Source: Phyto melanocephala
Taxonomy: Eukaryota > Arthropoda > Insecta > Diptera > Rhinophoridae
Assembly: GCA_941918925.1 (NCBI GenBank)
Contig: OW799235.1
Coordinates: 104,177,947 to 104,241,946 of the forward strand
Length of the DNA: 64,000 nucleotides
Direction of reading: 5' to 3'
The stretch's first letter is position 1; each line of letters starts with the position of its first letter. The notes under the pieces were generated by a model. That model made no database searches and had not been told where the DNA came from. It saw only the letters and a program-made list of their open reading frames with translations. A program made the position numbers and the translations under genes. This document shows positions 24,346-35,512 of this stretch, in pieces.

Positions 24346-26290
24346 CTTTTTCCCTAAATATCAATAGCAAATAAATTTATGAAAGATGTTTATGCCTATT
24401 TTTCTTAATTACATTGAATTTGCAAGTTCCACTGTAAATTCATAATAAAAATTTTTACATGAGAGAAATTAAAATTTATTAGGAACAAAACTTTTTCTTT
24501 TTATGGTCGATTGGGGTAAAAAAGATCTTGTGTCTCACATGAACCAAGTCATTCTCTGCTATGTAAAATTATCAGTACTGTTTTAAACTGTAACTGATTG
24601 AGTGAATAAAACGCGTTTTAGAGACAGAAATTTTTAGGTCGCTAGTGTTAAAAAGATGCTCCCGAAAATTAGTAAAAGGTTGTTCTAATAAATCCTGATA
24701 TGAAAACTACCCACTGGGGTCACAAAATCCTTCAAGAATGTAACTGATATAAGATATTCTTATGCTTAGTATTTCATCTATGTATTAACGCATTCATAAG
24801 TTTTTATTCACTATCATATGTAATGATCTGATATCGTTGTTTTATTCATGTGATCTTACAAGGTAAATTGATTTGATACTAATTCATTTTTGCTTATTGT
24901 GAAAGTTCCAAATGCACATGAATATTTGTTTACGGAAAAAATCTTTTCAAAGTCATCTAGTAAACAGCAATACACTTAAACAATTACAAACAATTAATTA
25001 ATTCCTATACATATATTTTTTTTTAAACTCGTGTAAATGGTAACAAATAAAGTCGATAAAGGCCAATAAAGTAAAAGCTTAATGTATTTTTTTTTTGAGC
25101 AAATGTAAATATTTAAAATTTAAATTGACCTTAAATTTTATTGACATTAAATAACTTTTATCTGAATATTAGTATCTCACCTATTAGCATGACGAAAAGT
25201 TAAAATTGAATAACATTTAAATTTGTGTGTAAAAAATGCGAGCTAACTAATCATTATGAAATGTACCAGAAAGATCTTATAAACAACACTTTAGGTGATT
25301 TGACAAGGTGTGCTATCTTGTTTTATTGTTTAAACCTTAAATATGTAATATTTCACTGGAAATTTTTTCCATTTCTAAATTTTTAAAATTTATGATAAGA
25401 CATTATAGCCCACAATGTGAAAGAGTCAATTATATTCCGTTTTTATAATATTTATTAACTAAAAGTAAAAATTTTTTCCTAGATTTTTATTTGTGGGGCA
25501 ACTGCAAGTAATTAAAATATATTAAATGCAGCTATTGTTTTTTGTTTTGATTTTAAAATGGCGAGAATTATATTTTTTTTGTTAATATTTATTATTTGCT
25601 ATTAGAACCAAATATGGAAATATGATACATTACTGTAACTAAAAAACTAATGAATTTTTAATTTTTTTTTAAGAATTTAGCGGCATTTGTTTTGAAATAT
25701 TTCCATTAAAAATTAATTTACTTTAAGTAATATGAATTACAGTGTATGTATATAGAAACTGTAACATTCACAATTTAAAACTACAGGCTATATTCGTACG
25801 TAGTTAAGCAGGTCGAGAGACAACTATTAAGTTATTGAACAAAGCAGAAAATTAAAAATCTTTACAGTATTTAAAAGTTGGGGAAGTTAAAAGTTTAATA
25901 TCGTATTTTTAAGACTATAAAAAGTTCATAATATACTGGCCAAGATTATGGTTTTAGGGTTAAAGAAGTTGCGTGATATTAAAATCAAAATAAAATAAAT
26001 TTCGTATTTGTAGTTCTGAAATAAAAAACCTCTCGAGACATAAAAATCAATATATCCTACTTTATAAATCGACTGCAAATGTATGAAGTTAACTCATACC
26101 TCTGGAAAAAAGATCTATGAATTGCAAAAATTCTTTATATGGCTACCTTTTTTCTGGTATGATCTACAATAAACACTTAAGTAATTATGTGTATTTAAAT
26201 TGTTAATGGATACTCTGAAAACTAAAAACACTCAGTACTCAAAAATAATTAGTGGATTAGTGGTAAATAAAATAACTTATTTGGTAAAGA
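24346..26290. other. AT-rich sequence, no gene seen
   Basis: Two kilobases without supported gene, repeat or splice-bounded coding segment. Confidence 0.5.
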
Positions 26291-27511
26291 ATTTTCGGCT
26301 CTGCCGAATCTTATATACCCTTCACACAGTTGAAACCATCATCTAATGGCCATAACTGAAAATTTTATGCTACAACTTTGACCAAACTATATTTAGGAAA
26401 GCGATAATAAAATTTTAATTCACTTTTTTTAATTTAAACCAAGATTTTCTGTCAATGTTGACAAAGGTACATATTTTAAATATACGTAACAAGCAACGTT
26501 GCAAGAAGTTTAATATGAGCTTCAAAATCTAACTTTTTATCGGCAAAAGACAGAGGTAGGCTGGATTAAAAACAAAATTGGTATTTATATAAATTAATTA
26601 ATTACTTATTTATATAAATAATTAAACTTCCGAGAATATGAGCATTAATACCTTAAAATTTGATTTTTTTTCTTCCATTTATAACTCTGAAATATAAACT
26701 TAGTGCAAAAATAAAAGAAAATTATAAATAGCTAATTTTTTAAACCAATTTTATTTACACAGTATTAAAATCGAAATGAATAGGGTAGTTGTTAAATTGT
26801 TGTTCAATTGCATAATCAGTTGGGGATTCCTTTAGCTAATTGCTATTAAATTTTCGTTAAATGTTCCTTAATATGCATAAAAATAAGTGGGCATGTCACC
26901 TTAATTTTCCGTTATTTCAATTCCTTTAATTAAAGAGCAATTTGTGCAAATCATACATCTAATTTTGCAGTTTTATTATGTTTTAAATTGTAACTATACA
27001 GAATAAGACACTGTGCGGTAAAACTTTTCGTATATTTTGATCAATAACTACTTTCGTAATGTATAGATTTGGCTTAGATATTTCTTTTACTCAGGAAATA
27101 TATTTACATTCGAAATTTCATCGCTCTACGTTTATGCGTTTAAACACAATTGCATTTTATTCGATGTTGGAAGGAACGTTTTTTTTGACTTACTCTTGCA
27201 TTACGAGCTATAAATCTCTATATAATTTTCTGATGTAGCGCACTTTCAATACTAAACATATCTTGTATATAAGAAATATTCTGGCAAAATTTAAGCCCGC
27301 TAGCTTTTTCGGTGCGAGCTCTATTGTGCTTTTAACAGATGGACAGACAGATAGACATACGGTCGGACAGACAGACATAGCTAGATCGCCATAAAATTAT
27401 AATAAGGCTAAAAAAATATATACTTTATGGGGTCTTAAATAGATATTTCGATGTGTAGAAATGGAATGACAAAATGAATATACCTCCACCATTGTTTTGG
27501 TGGCGGGTATA
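26291..27511 (-). mobile_element. DINE-1-like element, copy E (decayed)
   Basis: Minus-strand order: TATACCCGCCACCAAAAC at the 5' end (complement ending at 27511), CCCCATAAAGTATATA (about 27420), a GTCTGTCCGACC-type tract (about 27345-27380), a body like copies A/B without their 287-bp array, and a weakened 3' hairpin ATTCGGCAGAGCCGAA (about 26292-26312). The usual CTTACTTG tail is lost. Confidence 0.75.
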
Positions 27512-28234
27512 AAATTTGGCATCCAGTTCTCTGTTTACTAGATGTCGCATGGTAGTCTTGGGGTCTTTTTCGCGTGTTTGACCATTGTGGATTGAAGTCT
27601 TAAAACAGTTTTAGTGTTTGGTTTTAGTAACCCTAGAATGGCCCTTAGCGTTGCTAGGGAATTATGTTTTTATCAGGCATTTTTTTGGTCAAATCATCAG
27701 AATTTTCAAAAAAACTAACCAGGTATTTGCAAGAGAATTCACTTAGTAAGGTCAAGTTGCCGAATATAAAATTGGATGCTCAGTTTGAGAAATCTTTGAC
27801 TACTATCACTTTCAAGTTTAATTTCATGTTATATCGTATTTAGTAATAAATAATATAAAATATCAAAGAAGATTTACTATCTGTCAAGCATAATGCATAT
27901 AAATATAATTAAATTTGTTCTATCGGTATTGAATATGATAATTGTTTATAATCGTAGGCATGTACTCAAATTAAAAATTTATAATAAAAACAACCATTAT
28001 TAAATAAATGCGCCTAATTGTACAAATATACAATTTACCCATTGACTTGTGTTTAAACATATATTTAATTTTTAATTCTCTATTATTAATGAGTTCTCAA
28101 TACCTGTCTATTATGTGAGTGTTTAAGCATTAGTTTTTTATTTTGTTTAACTCTAACAAATCAATTGTAATTTTATGACACTTTCTAATAACATTTAAAC
28201 TTAAACTTATTTGGAAAACTCACAAAGCAAGCAT
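27512..28234. other. AT-rich sequence, no gene seen
   Basis: The first 150 bases are less A/T rich than their surroundings (for example AATGGCCCTTAGCGTTGC) but every frame is soon closed. No family recognised. Confidence 0.45.
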
Positions 28235-28429
28235 TTATTGATGAAAAATAAAATAGTTTAAAAAAGCAAGAAGGGGTAGCAAATGGTCATTACAAACGTA
28301 ACTTTTTGTGGGGAAATTTACTCCACAAATTTCGCTCCATCTTTCTCTGCTAGTTTGTGACTTGGGAACAGTGAACATAGTCACACTGCCCTTTAAATAT
28401 TTTCTTTTGCATACCGAGCAAGAAGGCAT
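28235..28429 (-). CDS. small THAP-type zinc-finger ORF (partial domain)
   Basis: A 64-residue frame starts MPSCSVCKRKY. It shows the THAP (C2CH) pattern: Cys4 and Cys7 after the start Met, a FTVPK strand with Pro, Trp31, and VCNDH with Cys46 and His49. THAP domains bind DNA and are found in host regulators and in P-element-type transposases. The residues after CNDH do not continue in the THAP manner (the expected AVPxxF box is missing) and the frame ends 15 residues later. It is therefore a first exon, a truncated gene or a transposon remnant. The start codon context (AAAACAATG) is reasonable. There is no clear GT donor at the domain end. Sequence upstream (28430-28700) is A/T rich. Confidence 0.5.
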   Translation of the reverse strand: MPSCSVCKRKYLKGSVTMFTVPKSQTSRERWSEICGVNFPTKSYVCNDHLLPLLAFLNYFIFHQ

Positions 28430-28979
28430 TGTTTTGAAATAATAATAATTTTTAACAATTAAAAAGTTAACAACACAATTTGCTCACAATTTTTTAAATC
28501 TTTTTTACAACTTTTAACTTTTTTCACTATTTGCTTGCAAATTCTTTGCGATTTTTACAGTTTTTCACAATGTTTAAAAATTTTTGTAATTTTAAATAAA
28601 ACACCGCTCACAAATGTCAACAATAAAAAAACACACACAAACACAAAAATTTGACAAGTGGTCCCTAGAAGTAGTCAACAGCTGATGATCAGCTGATCTA
28701 ATAAGTTCAACTTATTGAATTCGCCTTGGTAATTATGTTTGTAATATTATAAATATTTAAAAATTAAAACAAAAGTCACCAAATATCACCTGAAGAAAAA
28801 AACATGGTGATATTTTCAATTGCACAAAGAACCAGAACAATAAAATTTGAATTTTAAAGTCAGCGAACAATTATTTTTATGCAAAAAGCAAATCGTCACT
28901 ATGGCGCCTTAAAAAAATATTTATTGTTATTACCATAAATTAATTAAAGTCCGTATATGATCGTTTAATTTAAACAGCT
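28430..28979. other. AT-rich upstream sequence with short palindrome
   Basis: Non-coding. Around 28677-28697 the sequence CAGCTGATGATCAGCTG is a palindrome with two E-box-like CAGCTG sites. No gene was recognised. Confidence 0.4.
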
Positions 28980-29200
28980 AAACAGAAATTAAATCAATTT
29001 TGTTGAAAATCTGATTACGCGTGATGAAGCACCTTTTCATTTGAATATCTATGTTCGGAGCCACTAATCAATGCCAATTGCACCACATAAACAGCATGTA
29101 CAGTATGGTGTGAAATTACATATGAAAGTATCATTGGGCCTGACTTCTTCAAAAGTGAATATGGAAAGGAGTGCTTTGAAAAAAATTTCCAGTTGCATTA
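28980..29200 (+). pseudogene. mariner-like transposase fossil
   Basis: Read across frames, it gives pieces such as GATNQCQ, then WCEITYESIIGPDFFKSEYG near 29110-29175. The latter matches the VWYGITSENIIGPF segment of the fossils at 48.5 and 51.8 kb. It is the middle of a mariner-family catalytic domain with many frameshifts. It points head-to-head towards the ITmD37E fossil on the other strand. Confidence 0.6.
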
Positions 29201-29319
29201 AGTTAAAAAAAATTCAAACCGTGCAATATATAAACTCTTTAAAATACGCCAATTTATTGGCATATTGTACAAATCTATTTAACATTGAAATCTCCATTTA
29301 TCATATCGTATTTATAAAA

Positions 29320-30190
29320 TTATTGACTTTTTTGTGGAAGTCCTTCCATTAAAGATTTTACAGTTGCTTCTGTTACCTTTTTGGAGAAGGTGGTATATCT
29401 ACATTTAAACTCGGACATGTTCTGGGACACGTTTCCTATGTTCTTCAATTTCTTTTTTACAAGAGCCTAGTACCTTTCCACAGGCCTTAGTTCTAGACAG
29501 TTAGGTGAATTTGCCTCTCGTGGTACAAAAATGTCATTATTCTTTGAATACGACTCAAGTGCCGTTTTTCCATAGTGACATGATGCCAAATCAGGACAAT
29601 AAAATATAAGCTCCCGGTGCTGTCTCAAAAAAGGTAAAAGTCGTTGTTGTAGGCATTCCGTGATATTAATTTCTTTGTTTATCGTGTCTGATGCCACAAA
29701 TGCTTGGCTTCGTTTGCCACAACTGCAAACAGCTTCCCACACGAGAAATTTCTTAGGGAATTTTGTTTGTTTTTTTGTCGGAACTCTTCCTGCACATTAC
29801 CTCTTTCATCAGCAGCATAAAAACCTTGGCCAGGAAGTTGAGAAAAGCCTGCCAGTACGTATGTTTCGTCATCCCTCATACAATAGTTGTATTTTTTTAT
29901 AAAACCTGCCTTTAATTTTTTCGCTCGTTTTTTTGCTTCTGTTCTTGTTCTTTACAGTATTGCGATATGGAACTTTTTAAACTTTGTATGTCTTCAGCCC
30001 AGCATAAGCTTTGGCCCTTTGGACAAAACTCTTAAAGCATTTCACCATACGCGCTGTTTTTCTGATAAAAGTGTTAGGTGCTCTTCGAAACAGTTGCTCT
30101 ACTTCTTTTACCTTAAAAATATCCCTTGGACCTTATCAAGTCAATCCTTGAACTCAACACCAACATTGTTGCAGAAATTCGGTGGCTAAA
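29320..30190 (-). pseudogene. ITmD37E-type (Tc1/mariner superfamily) transposase pseudogene
   Basis: Minus-strand frames in order: a helix-turn-helix-side segment (VKEVEQLFRRAPN, about 30110), AYAGLKTYKV (about 30000), KKRAKKLKAGFIKKYNYC (about 29920), the catalytic RDDETYVL (about 29875), VCSCGKRSQAF (about 29720), CPDLASCHYGK (about 29595), and NCLELRPVERY (about 29480), ending near 29320 with TTFSKKVTEATV. The second Asp (in PDLA) and the Glu of RPVE are separated by 37 residues, which fits the DD37E group of the IS630-Tc1-mariner family. There are in-frame stops (after KTYKV and after PVERY) and at least two frameshifts, so it is inactive. A second, N-terminal fossil of the same family is at 40830-41260. 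Confidence 0.75.
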
Positions 30191-31306
30191 ACTACAAATT
30201 TTGAGAGATATTATAAAAAATGCTCTAAAACGAGCCTATCATGGCGAAACAAAATACGAGAGTCATTTAAGTAACATTATTTTTCATAATTAAATAAAAA
30301 AAATATACATAAACAAAAAAGTTATTAAATTTTTAAGTCGCACGCTGAGCTTAGGCTCTTCCCAGTGTGCTTAAATTTTTTAATTTGTTTTTGTTAAGAT
30401 GTACATATATTACATTTGCTTTATATTTGCTCATATCTCAAACTTAGCTCAATTTGGACGGAGAAAAAGAATTCTAAATATTTCATAAAATGAGAATTAT
30501 ACTATGCCGCTGAGTAGTAAAAATTAACTGCAAAACCCTTCGTAAAATGCCAACATCATGGATGTCTTAAATATTTAATTATTTACAAACTGATATAATT
30601 TATATTAATATTGTTATCAATTAATTAAGAATATGTAAATTTCTGGCTTAAGCTAAATAGATTTAAAAGCAGTAACATAAATATATATGTATATGTATAC
30701 TACATACATATAGTCCTGATAGGATAGATAGTTATACATTCACTTACACGCTTACAATCAAAATAAAAAACCAAGTCACGAGACAATGATAAAGAGATAT
30801 TTTGTCAATTTTATTCCTGTATGATTTATTTTATTAACCCACATAAATATGTGTGCGTGTGTGTGTGTGTATGAGCCAAAATATAAAAACTTGTGCTACG
30901 AACAGCTTTTAACCTTGATTTTGTTAGAGAACATTATTATAGACTGTACACATGTAATTACACCAAAAAAATTTCATTTGTAATATCAAACACATTTTTT
31001 AATTGATTTTGCTAAAAATTTTTACAAATTTTTCACACAATGCTGCAAGAATTTTTGGATACTATATTATATTAAGTACAAGCTGGCCCAGACCACAAAC
31101 ACAAAAACAATTTTTAATGCGATTGTAAATATTAGTATTGTAAGTGAAAATTATTTTATATTTCTTTTTGATTGAGTCTGAGCTTGTATTTATATGCAGA
31201 CTAAGTTTCTAGTACCATTAAAATTAGTAGAATTTTGTATTTTTTTTTTAATTAGATATACGAATGTGTTCAGCATTTTGAGTGAAATAAAATCTGAATA
31301 AGAAAC
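30191..31306. other. AT-rich sequence, no gene seen
   Basis: Contains a GT-rich microsatellite at about 30846-30872 and a poly-T tract at 31241-31250 followed by AATTAG, which could act as a splice acceptor. No gene recognised. Confidence 0.45.
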
Positions 31307-31405
31307 ATGGACGAATACCTTGCAACTAAGGATAGCGAATTTGTTAATTTAGATAGCAAGGCATCTTCATTGAGCCAAGAGTTTAGAAAAAAGACAGAAA
31401 GATAA
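31307..31405 (+). CDS. small ORF of unknown function, 32 codons
   Basis: Frame beginning MDEYLATKDSEFVNL and ending RKKTER. It is charged and serine-containing, unlike the F/I/K/N-rich noise of the surrounding A/T sequence, and its start context (GAAACATGG) is good. A poly-T run and AATTAG 50 bases upstream could be a splice acceptor. I recognise no family, and no donor or continuation was found. It may be a chance ORF or a transposon gag remnant. Confidence 0.2.
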   Translation: MDEYLATKDSEFVNLDSKASSLSQEFRKKTER

Positions 31406-34400
31406 AAAGGCAGACACAATTTCTAAAAAGTTGTGTTTTATATTCTAAATTATAGATGATTTTCAACAGACACAGTTTTTCCTTTAAATTTTATTTTAAG
31501 TATAGATACATATCTTTATCAATGTGAAAACATGAATATTTTACCCTGTTAAATATTTTGTAATAAATTTTGTTCAGTATTAGAGTATGGAATTTTTACT
31601 ATTGTGGATAACAAATTAATTTTCTCTAGCAAATCGATTTCATTTTTATATTTATTTCTTAATAAAATAAAAAAATATTTTCTTATGTGTTTAAAGTCAC
31701 CATTTCAGGTTTCCATGTAGGCGATATACAATTATTTTCCTTGATCGTAAACGGAGTGATAATGATCGGAATATCCAGCAAAACCCGAACCACTTTGATG
31801 GGCCTAACAAAATGTTTGCATTGTTTTCATTAGGTGATAGATTTTAATATCATGTACCATTATGTAATTCTTATTCAATTATTCATACGAGGTTATTCAC
31901 TTCCCCTTCCCCTTTTCCAATTATGGTTCTAATTAGAAAATTATTATCAAAAGTATCACGTACTAAGTTAAAACCAAATAGAGATTACAGTTTTTCAGAA
32001 ATGCTATCAATGGTATATCTTGAATTGAGTGGGGAGGGATGTGCGACCATACTGCTCTGATCCTATCAATTTTGCACCCGAAATAGTAGACTAATATCGT
32101 AACCAATTACACATAATATAAGGCCTACAAAAATTATAAATAGTTCGAAAGATACAGCATTAAACATATTTTCATTGCATAGGAGGTACGGCATCCCCTC
32201 ATTTCATCCTTCTATGTATTGGAATTAAATGTAAAATTTGTATTTAAGTCTCCAAAACCAGGAATTAATACTCTAACATATATTGTTGCTGAAATAAAAC
32301 ATATGAGTTTTTTGTATGGGTGGTATCTCCTGAAAGTAAAACACACATAGTTTTCAGATTATAAATGTAATAGTTTTCTATAAATCTCATAAAATGAATA
32401 TTCTTGCCACACCAGATTGATCATTATAACACCTGACACGAATTTTGGAAGACTTTAGGTTTTAGATTTATCTGAATATGTGGCAAGAACTACATATTAG
32501 TTATGCATAGGAGGTGGGCGCCGCACCTACTTTAAGTTTTAAATAAGAAAAATGTACGAAGAAAAAATTTTTGAGCTTCATAGATTATTAAAAAAATTAA
32601 ACAATTCGGCCCAACCGTTTGCCGATTTCAAAAAAATTAAAATAGTGGGCGTAAAAGTGGGCGTGTTAAAATTTTTCCTCGTAAGTACCTAAGCTGGGCT
32701 GGGACAAAATTTAAAAAAATATATTTGGTGCAATGTGTTATATAAATATCTCCGAATTTCTTGATAAATATTTTCTCTGAATTTTCGAAGTTGACATCAG
32801 TTTTTTATACAAAAAACTATTTTATTATAATCCAATATTTTGCTATCACTTTGGGTAGATTTTTCAGGGAAAGTTTTTTAAAAAAGACACAACTAACAAT
32901 TTAAAATACAGTTTTTTTAATGTGAAAGATTATAATAAAATAAATTTTTATATATTTGTTTTTGAAAGTGAGGACCACATATTATAATATTTAATTACTT
33001 GCATATATGTATGTATACTTATAAATATATAGAAGACATATTATTGATTTTTATAACTGTTTTTTCAAGATCTGTAGTTTTCAAAGACATTTTCATTTTC
33101 GCTATTCATAGCTTTTCAAAGCTTTAGTTTTTTACAGAACATGTAGTTTTTCTATCAACCTTATATGTGTAGTTAAGTCTGACATAAGCTAAATTAGTTT
33201 AGAGCAAATGATGCAATTTGCTTTACAAGATCATAGTGAGAAATACTGTAATTGAAATTTGCAATATGATTTTTAAATAGAAATTCGAGACAAGAAATGT
33301 TTCAAAGATTTCTCGCAACATCAATTTAATAGTGGAAAATATTATAAGGCATACATTAAGTATTTGTAGTAAGTATAAAATAACTTTTAAATATGCAGAA
33401 CAGAAGACTATAACCCAATTATTAAAATTCGCAGTCTATGCAGTAGTTGTACGTTGCAAAAATTCTCTTTAACATACCAAAAAAAAAAAAAAAAAACAAC
33501 AATAAAATTATTTTTTCAATCCCTAATGTATTTTTACGAAATTCCATAAACGTATGTAAAATTGTGGTATTATTTGAATCGAAAGACCCAACTTCCACAA
33601 TAGGTTATGAATATATTTCACATTTGATAGTTAATACAATTCAATAGAAAATATTATTTTCTTTCATTAAATAAAAGTAAAATCGTTCCATTTGAAAAGT
33701 ATTATGGTATGGAAAAAACTCAAGCAAATCTAATAGTTTTATTCATAAACTCATATTCAATACGAAAACACATTTACTAAAATTATTAAAATATATTTTG
33801 GATACTTTTCCATTGCAAATTAATAGATAAAATAAATTGATTATGTGTCACGTGAAAAAATCAACAACTCAATTATTTAATTCTAACAAAAGTTATGCAA
33901 ATATCAACCAAAATATTTTAAGGCTCACAATAAGACACGTACTTAACTCTACATCGTTTTTTGAGTGTGCACATCCCCAAACAAATAAAGAAATACATAT
34001 ATACAAACACACACTTGCTTATAATTTCCTTTTGCAAAGTCAGTTAACTGATACATTCAAACTATGCAGTTGTGTGAATAAATGTGAAAAATAAACAAAA
34101 GCACAACACATACCTACAGTGAGACTGTTTCAGACTTTAGGCATACACATGCATGGTGGTATTATAAACAAATATTAAATTCCCTAAACTAATTCATACC
34201 GAGTCATCGAGTCATCCCCATACCCAAACTCATTTACCGTGTTTGCAATGTGTGTAGAGAAAATAAACAAATAACAGTGGGGTTATATACATTGGTATTT
34301 AACGAATTTTGTCTACCTTTTGCGGTAATGTAGTTTTTCCATTATGAAGGTATATTTTTGTATGGGTTGTGATTATAGCTTTACGAAGACAGTACAAGTA

Positions 34401-34508
34401 AAACTAATAACTCAGAGGTAAATGAGTTAACTTTTATTCCCTTTTAAAACTTTAAAAGATAAGCTTTCATTTCCCCTTGTATAATGTAATTTTCTAAACC
34501 TTTTGCAG
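31406..34508. other. AT-rich sequence with a decayed repeat, no gene seen
   Basis: About 31690-32680 has the look of an old interspersed repeat: AGGAGGTGGGCGCCGCACC at 32510 and GTGGGCGTAAAAGTGGGCGT at 32645 echo the motif seen in DINE and Helitron copies. The rest is A/T rich with a poly-A run at 33479-33496. Confidence 0.4.
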
Positions 34509-34585
34509 TTTACGCGAAATCGTGATTTTTTTACAGCCGAAGAAGAAGAAGCTGGCCTCAGCAATTCGCTTAAACGAAATACTTG
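34509..34585 (+). other. candidate coding exon of unknown gene
   Basis: CTAAACCTTTTGCAG (acceptor) ends at 34508 and a GTAATC donor begins at 34586. Between them the frame FTRNRDFFTAEEEEAG followed by LSNSLKRNT is open. A second acceptor (TTTTTTTACAG) lies inside, ending at 34536, and gives a 49-base shorter exon with two open frames. The composition is clearly richer in G+C than the flanks. The minus strand is also open here for about 50 codons, so strand and frame remain uncertain. No protein family recognised. Confidence 0.3.
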
Positions 34586-35359
34586 GTAATCCTGATGCGC
34601 ATTATTAATAATATTAATTATCGTTTGAGCGATATATAATTCTTCAGAACTTTTACATTCATTTGGGTTAGTAAAAATTTCCTGGTTTTTGATTCTGTAT
34701 CACTTACTAGTTCGAAAGGAGTGGCGGAAAAAATGTGAGATTTTCTGTTAAAATATCCAGTCCATAGGTTATGATTGTAATGCAGAGGTGCCTATTTCAT
34801 CAAACAATTGTTTTTAACCCCACCTCTTTTATTTTTATGCTCTTTAATTTAGTCGTCCATGAAACAGCGACGAGTGCACACGTTTATTAGCTGTGCTGAT
34901 ATTTATTTAAATGCAGTGCGTAAAAAAATTATGATGAAGTTAAACAAATATTTTATTTTTAAAAAGTCAAATTTAAAACTGCAAAATTTATTGAAAATTT
35001 TTCATTTTAACTAGTAAAAAAATAATAAATTCAGTGTTTACTGCATTTTTATTAGTTTTTTACACCCAAAACAATTAATTGTATTAAATTTGAAGGCAAA
35101 TCTTTACGCTTATTTTTTTTTTCTAACTAAAAAATAGCAAATTCAATGTGAACTGCATAATTTTACATTTTAAAAAACCAAAACAATTTTTTGTGACTAA
35201 ATTTTGATAAAAATCTGGGAGCTTACATTTTTATAGCACTGTACTTTAAAATTCCCTCACCAATACGGCTGCAAAATATTTTTGGACATCTATGTTGTAA
35301 TGAGACAACATTTAACCGTTTAGGTTTTGAAAATTGAAAAAAAATAAACGAAAACATTT
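34586..35359. other. AT-rich sequence, no gene seen
   Basis: On the minus strand, a short AG...GTAAGT bounded segment at about 34709-34745 could be a micro-exon, but it is too short to judge. Otherwise nothing is supported. Confidence 0.4.
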
Positions 35360-35512
35360 TTAAAAGTTAATGACTACTGCGTAATAAATAAATGCTTGCC
35401 ATTGACTTTGGTATCGGATGCCGTGTGGCCACATTCCAACTAAGTGCAATTCAGAAAATATCGTACGGTATCTTCTAGGTGGTCGAATATCGCAATCTTC
35501 GCTGTTGACCAT
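35360..35512 (-). pseudogene. odorant-receptor-like N-terminus, truncated
   Basis: Starting at the ATG at 35512-35510 the frame reads MVNSEDCDIRPPRRYRTIFS, then ELHLVGMWPHGIRYQSQWQ, then AFIYYAVVINF and a TAA stop: 50 codons. The pattern of an amphipathic start, the phrase LxxVGMWP, a W, then a hydrophobic segment with a VxN motif, is what insect seven-transmembrane odorant receptors show from the N-terminus into transmembrane helix 1. Full receptors are about 380-400 residues, so this is only an eighth of one. Nothing receptor-like was seen further along the minus strand. Either it is a dead fragment or the first exon of a gene whose donor (perhaps GTAGTC at about 35377) is weak. No homology search was possible. 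Confidence 0.45.

Noticed and set aside
29071..29352. 93-residue plus-strand ORF
   Set aside because: Runs out of frame through a mariner fossil and then antisense to the ITmD37E pseudogene; not a gene.
29660..30189. Two plus-strand ORFs of 80 and 100 residues
   Set aside because: Antisense shadows of the ITmD37E pseudogene.
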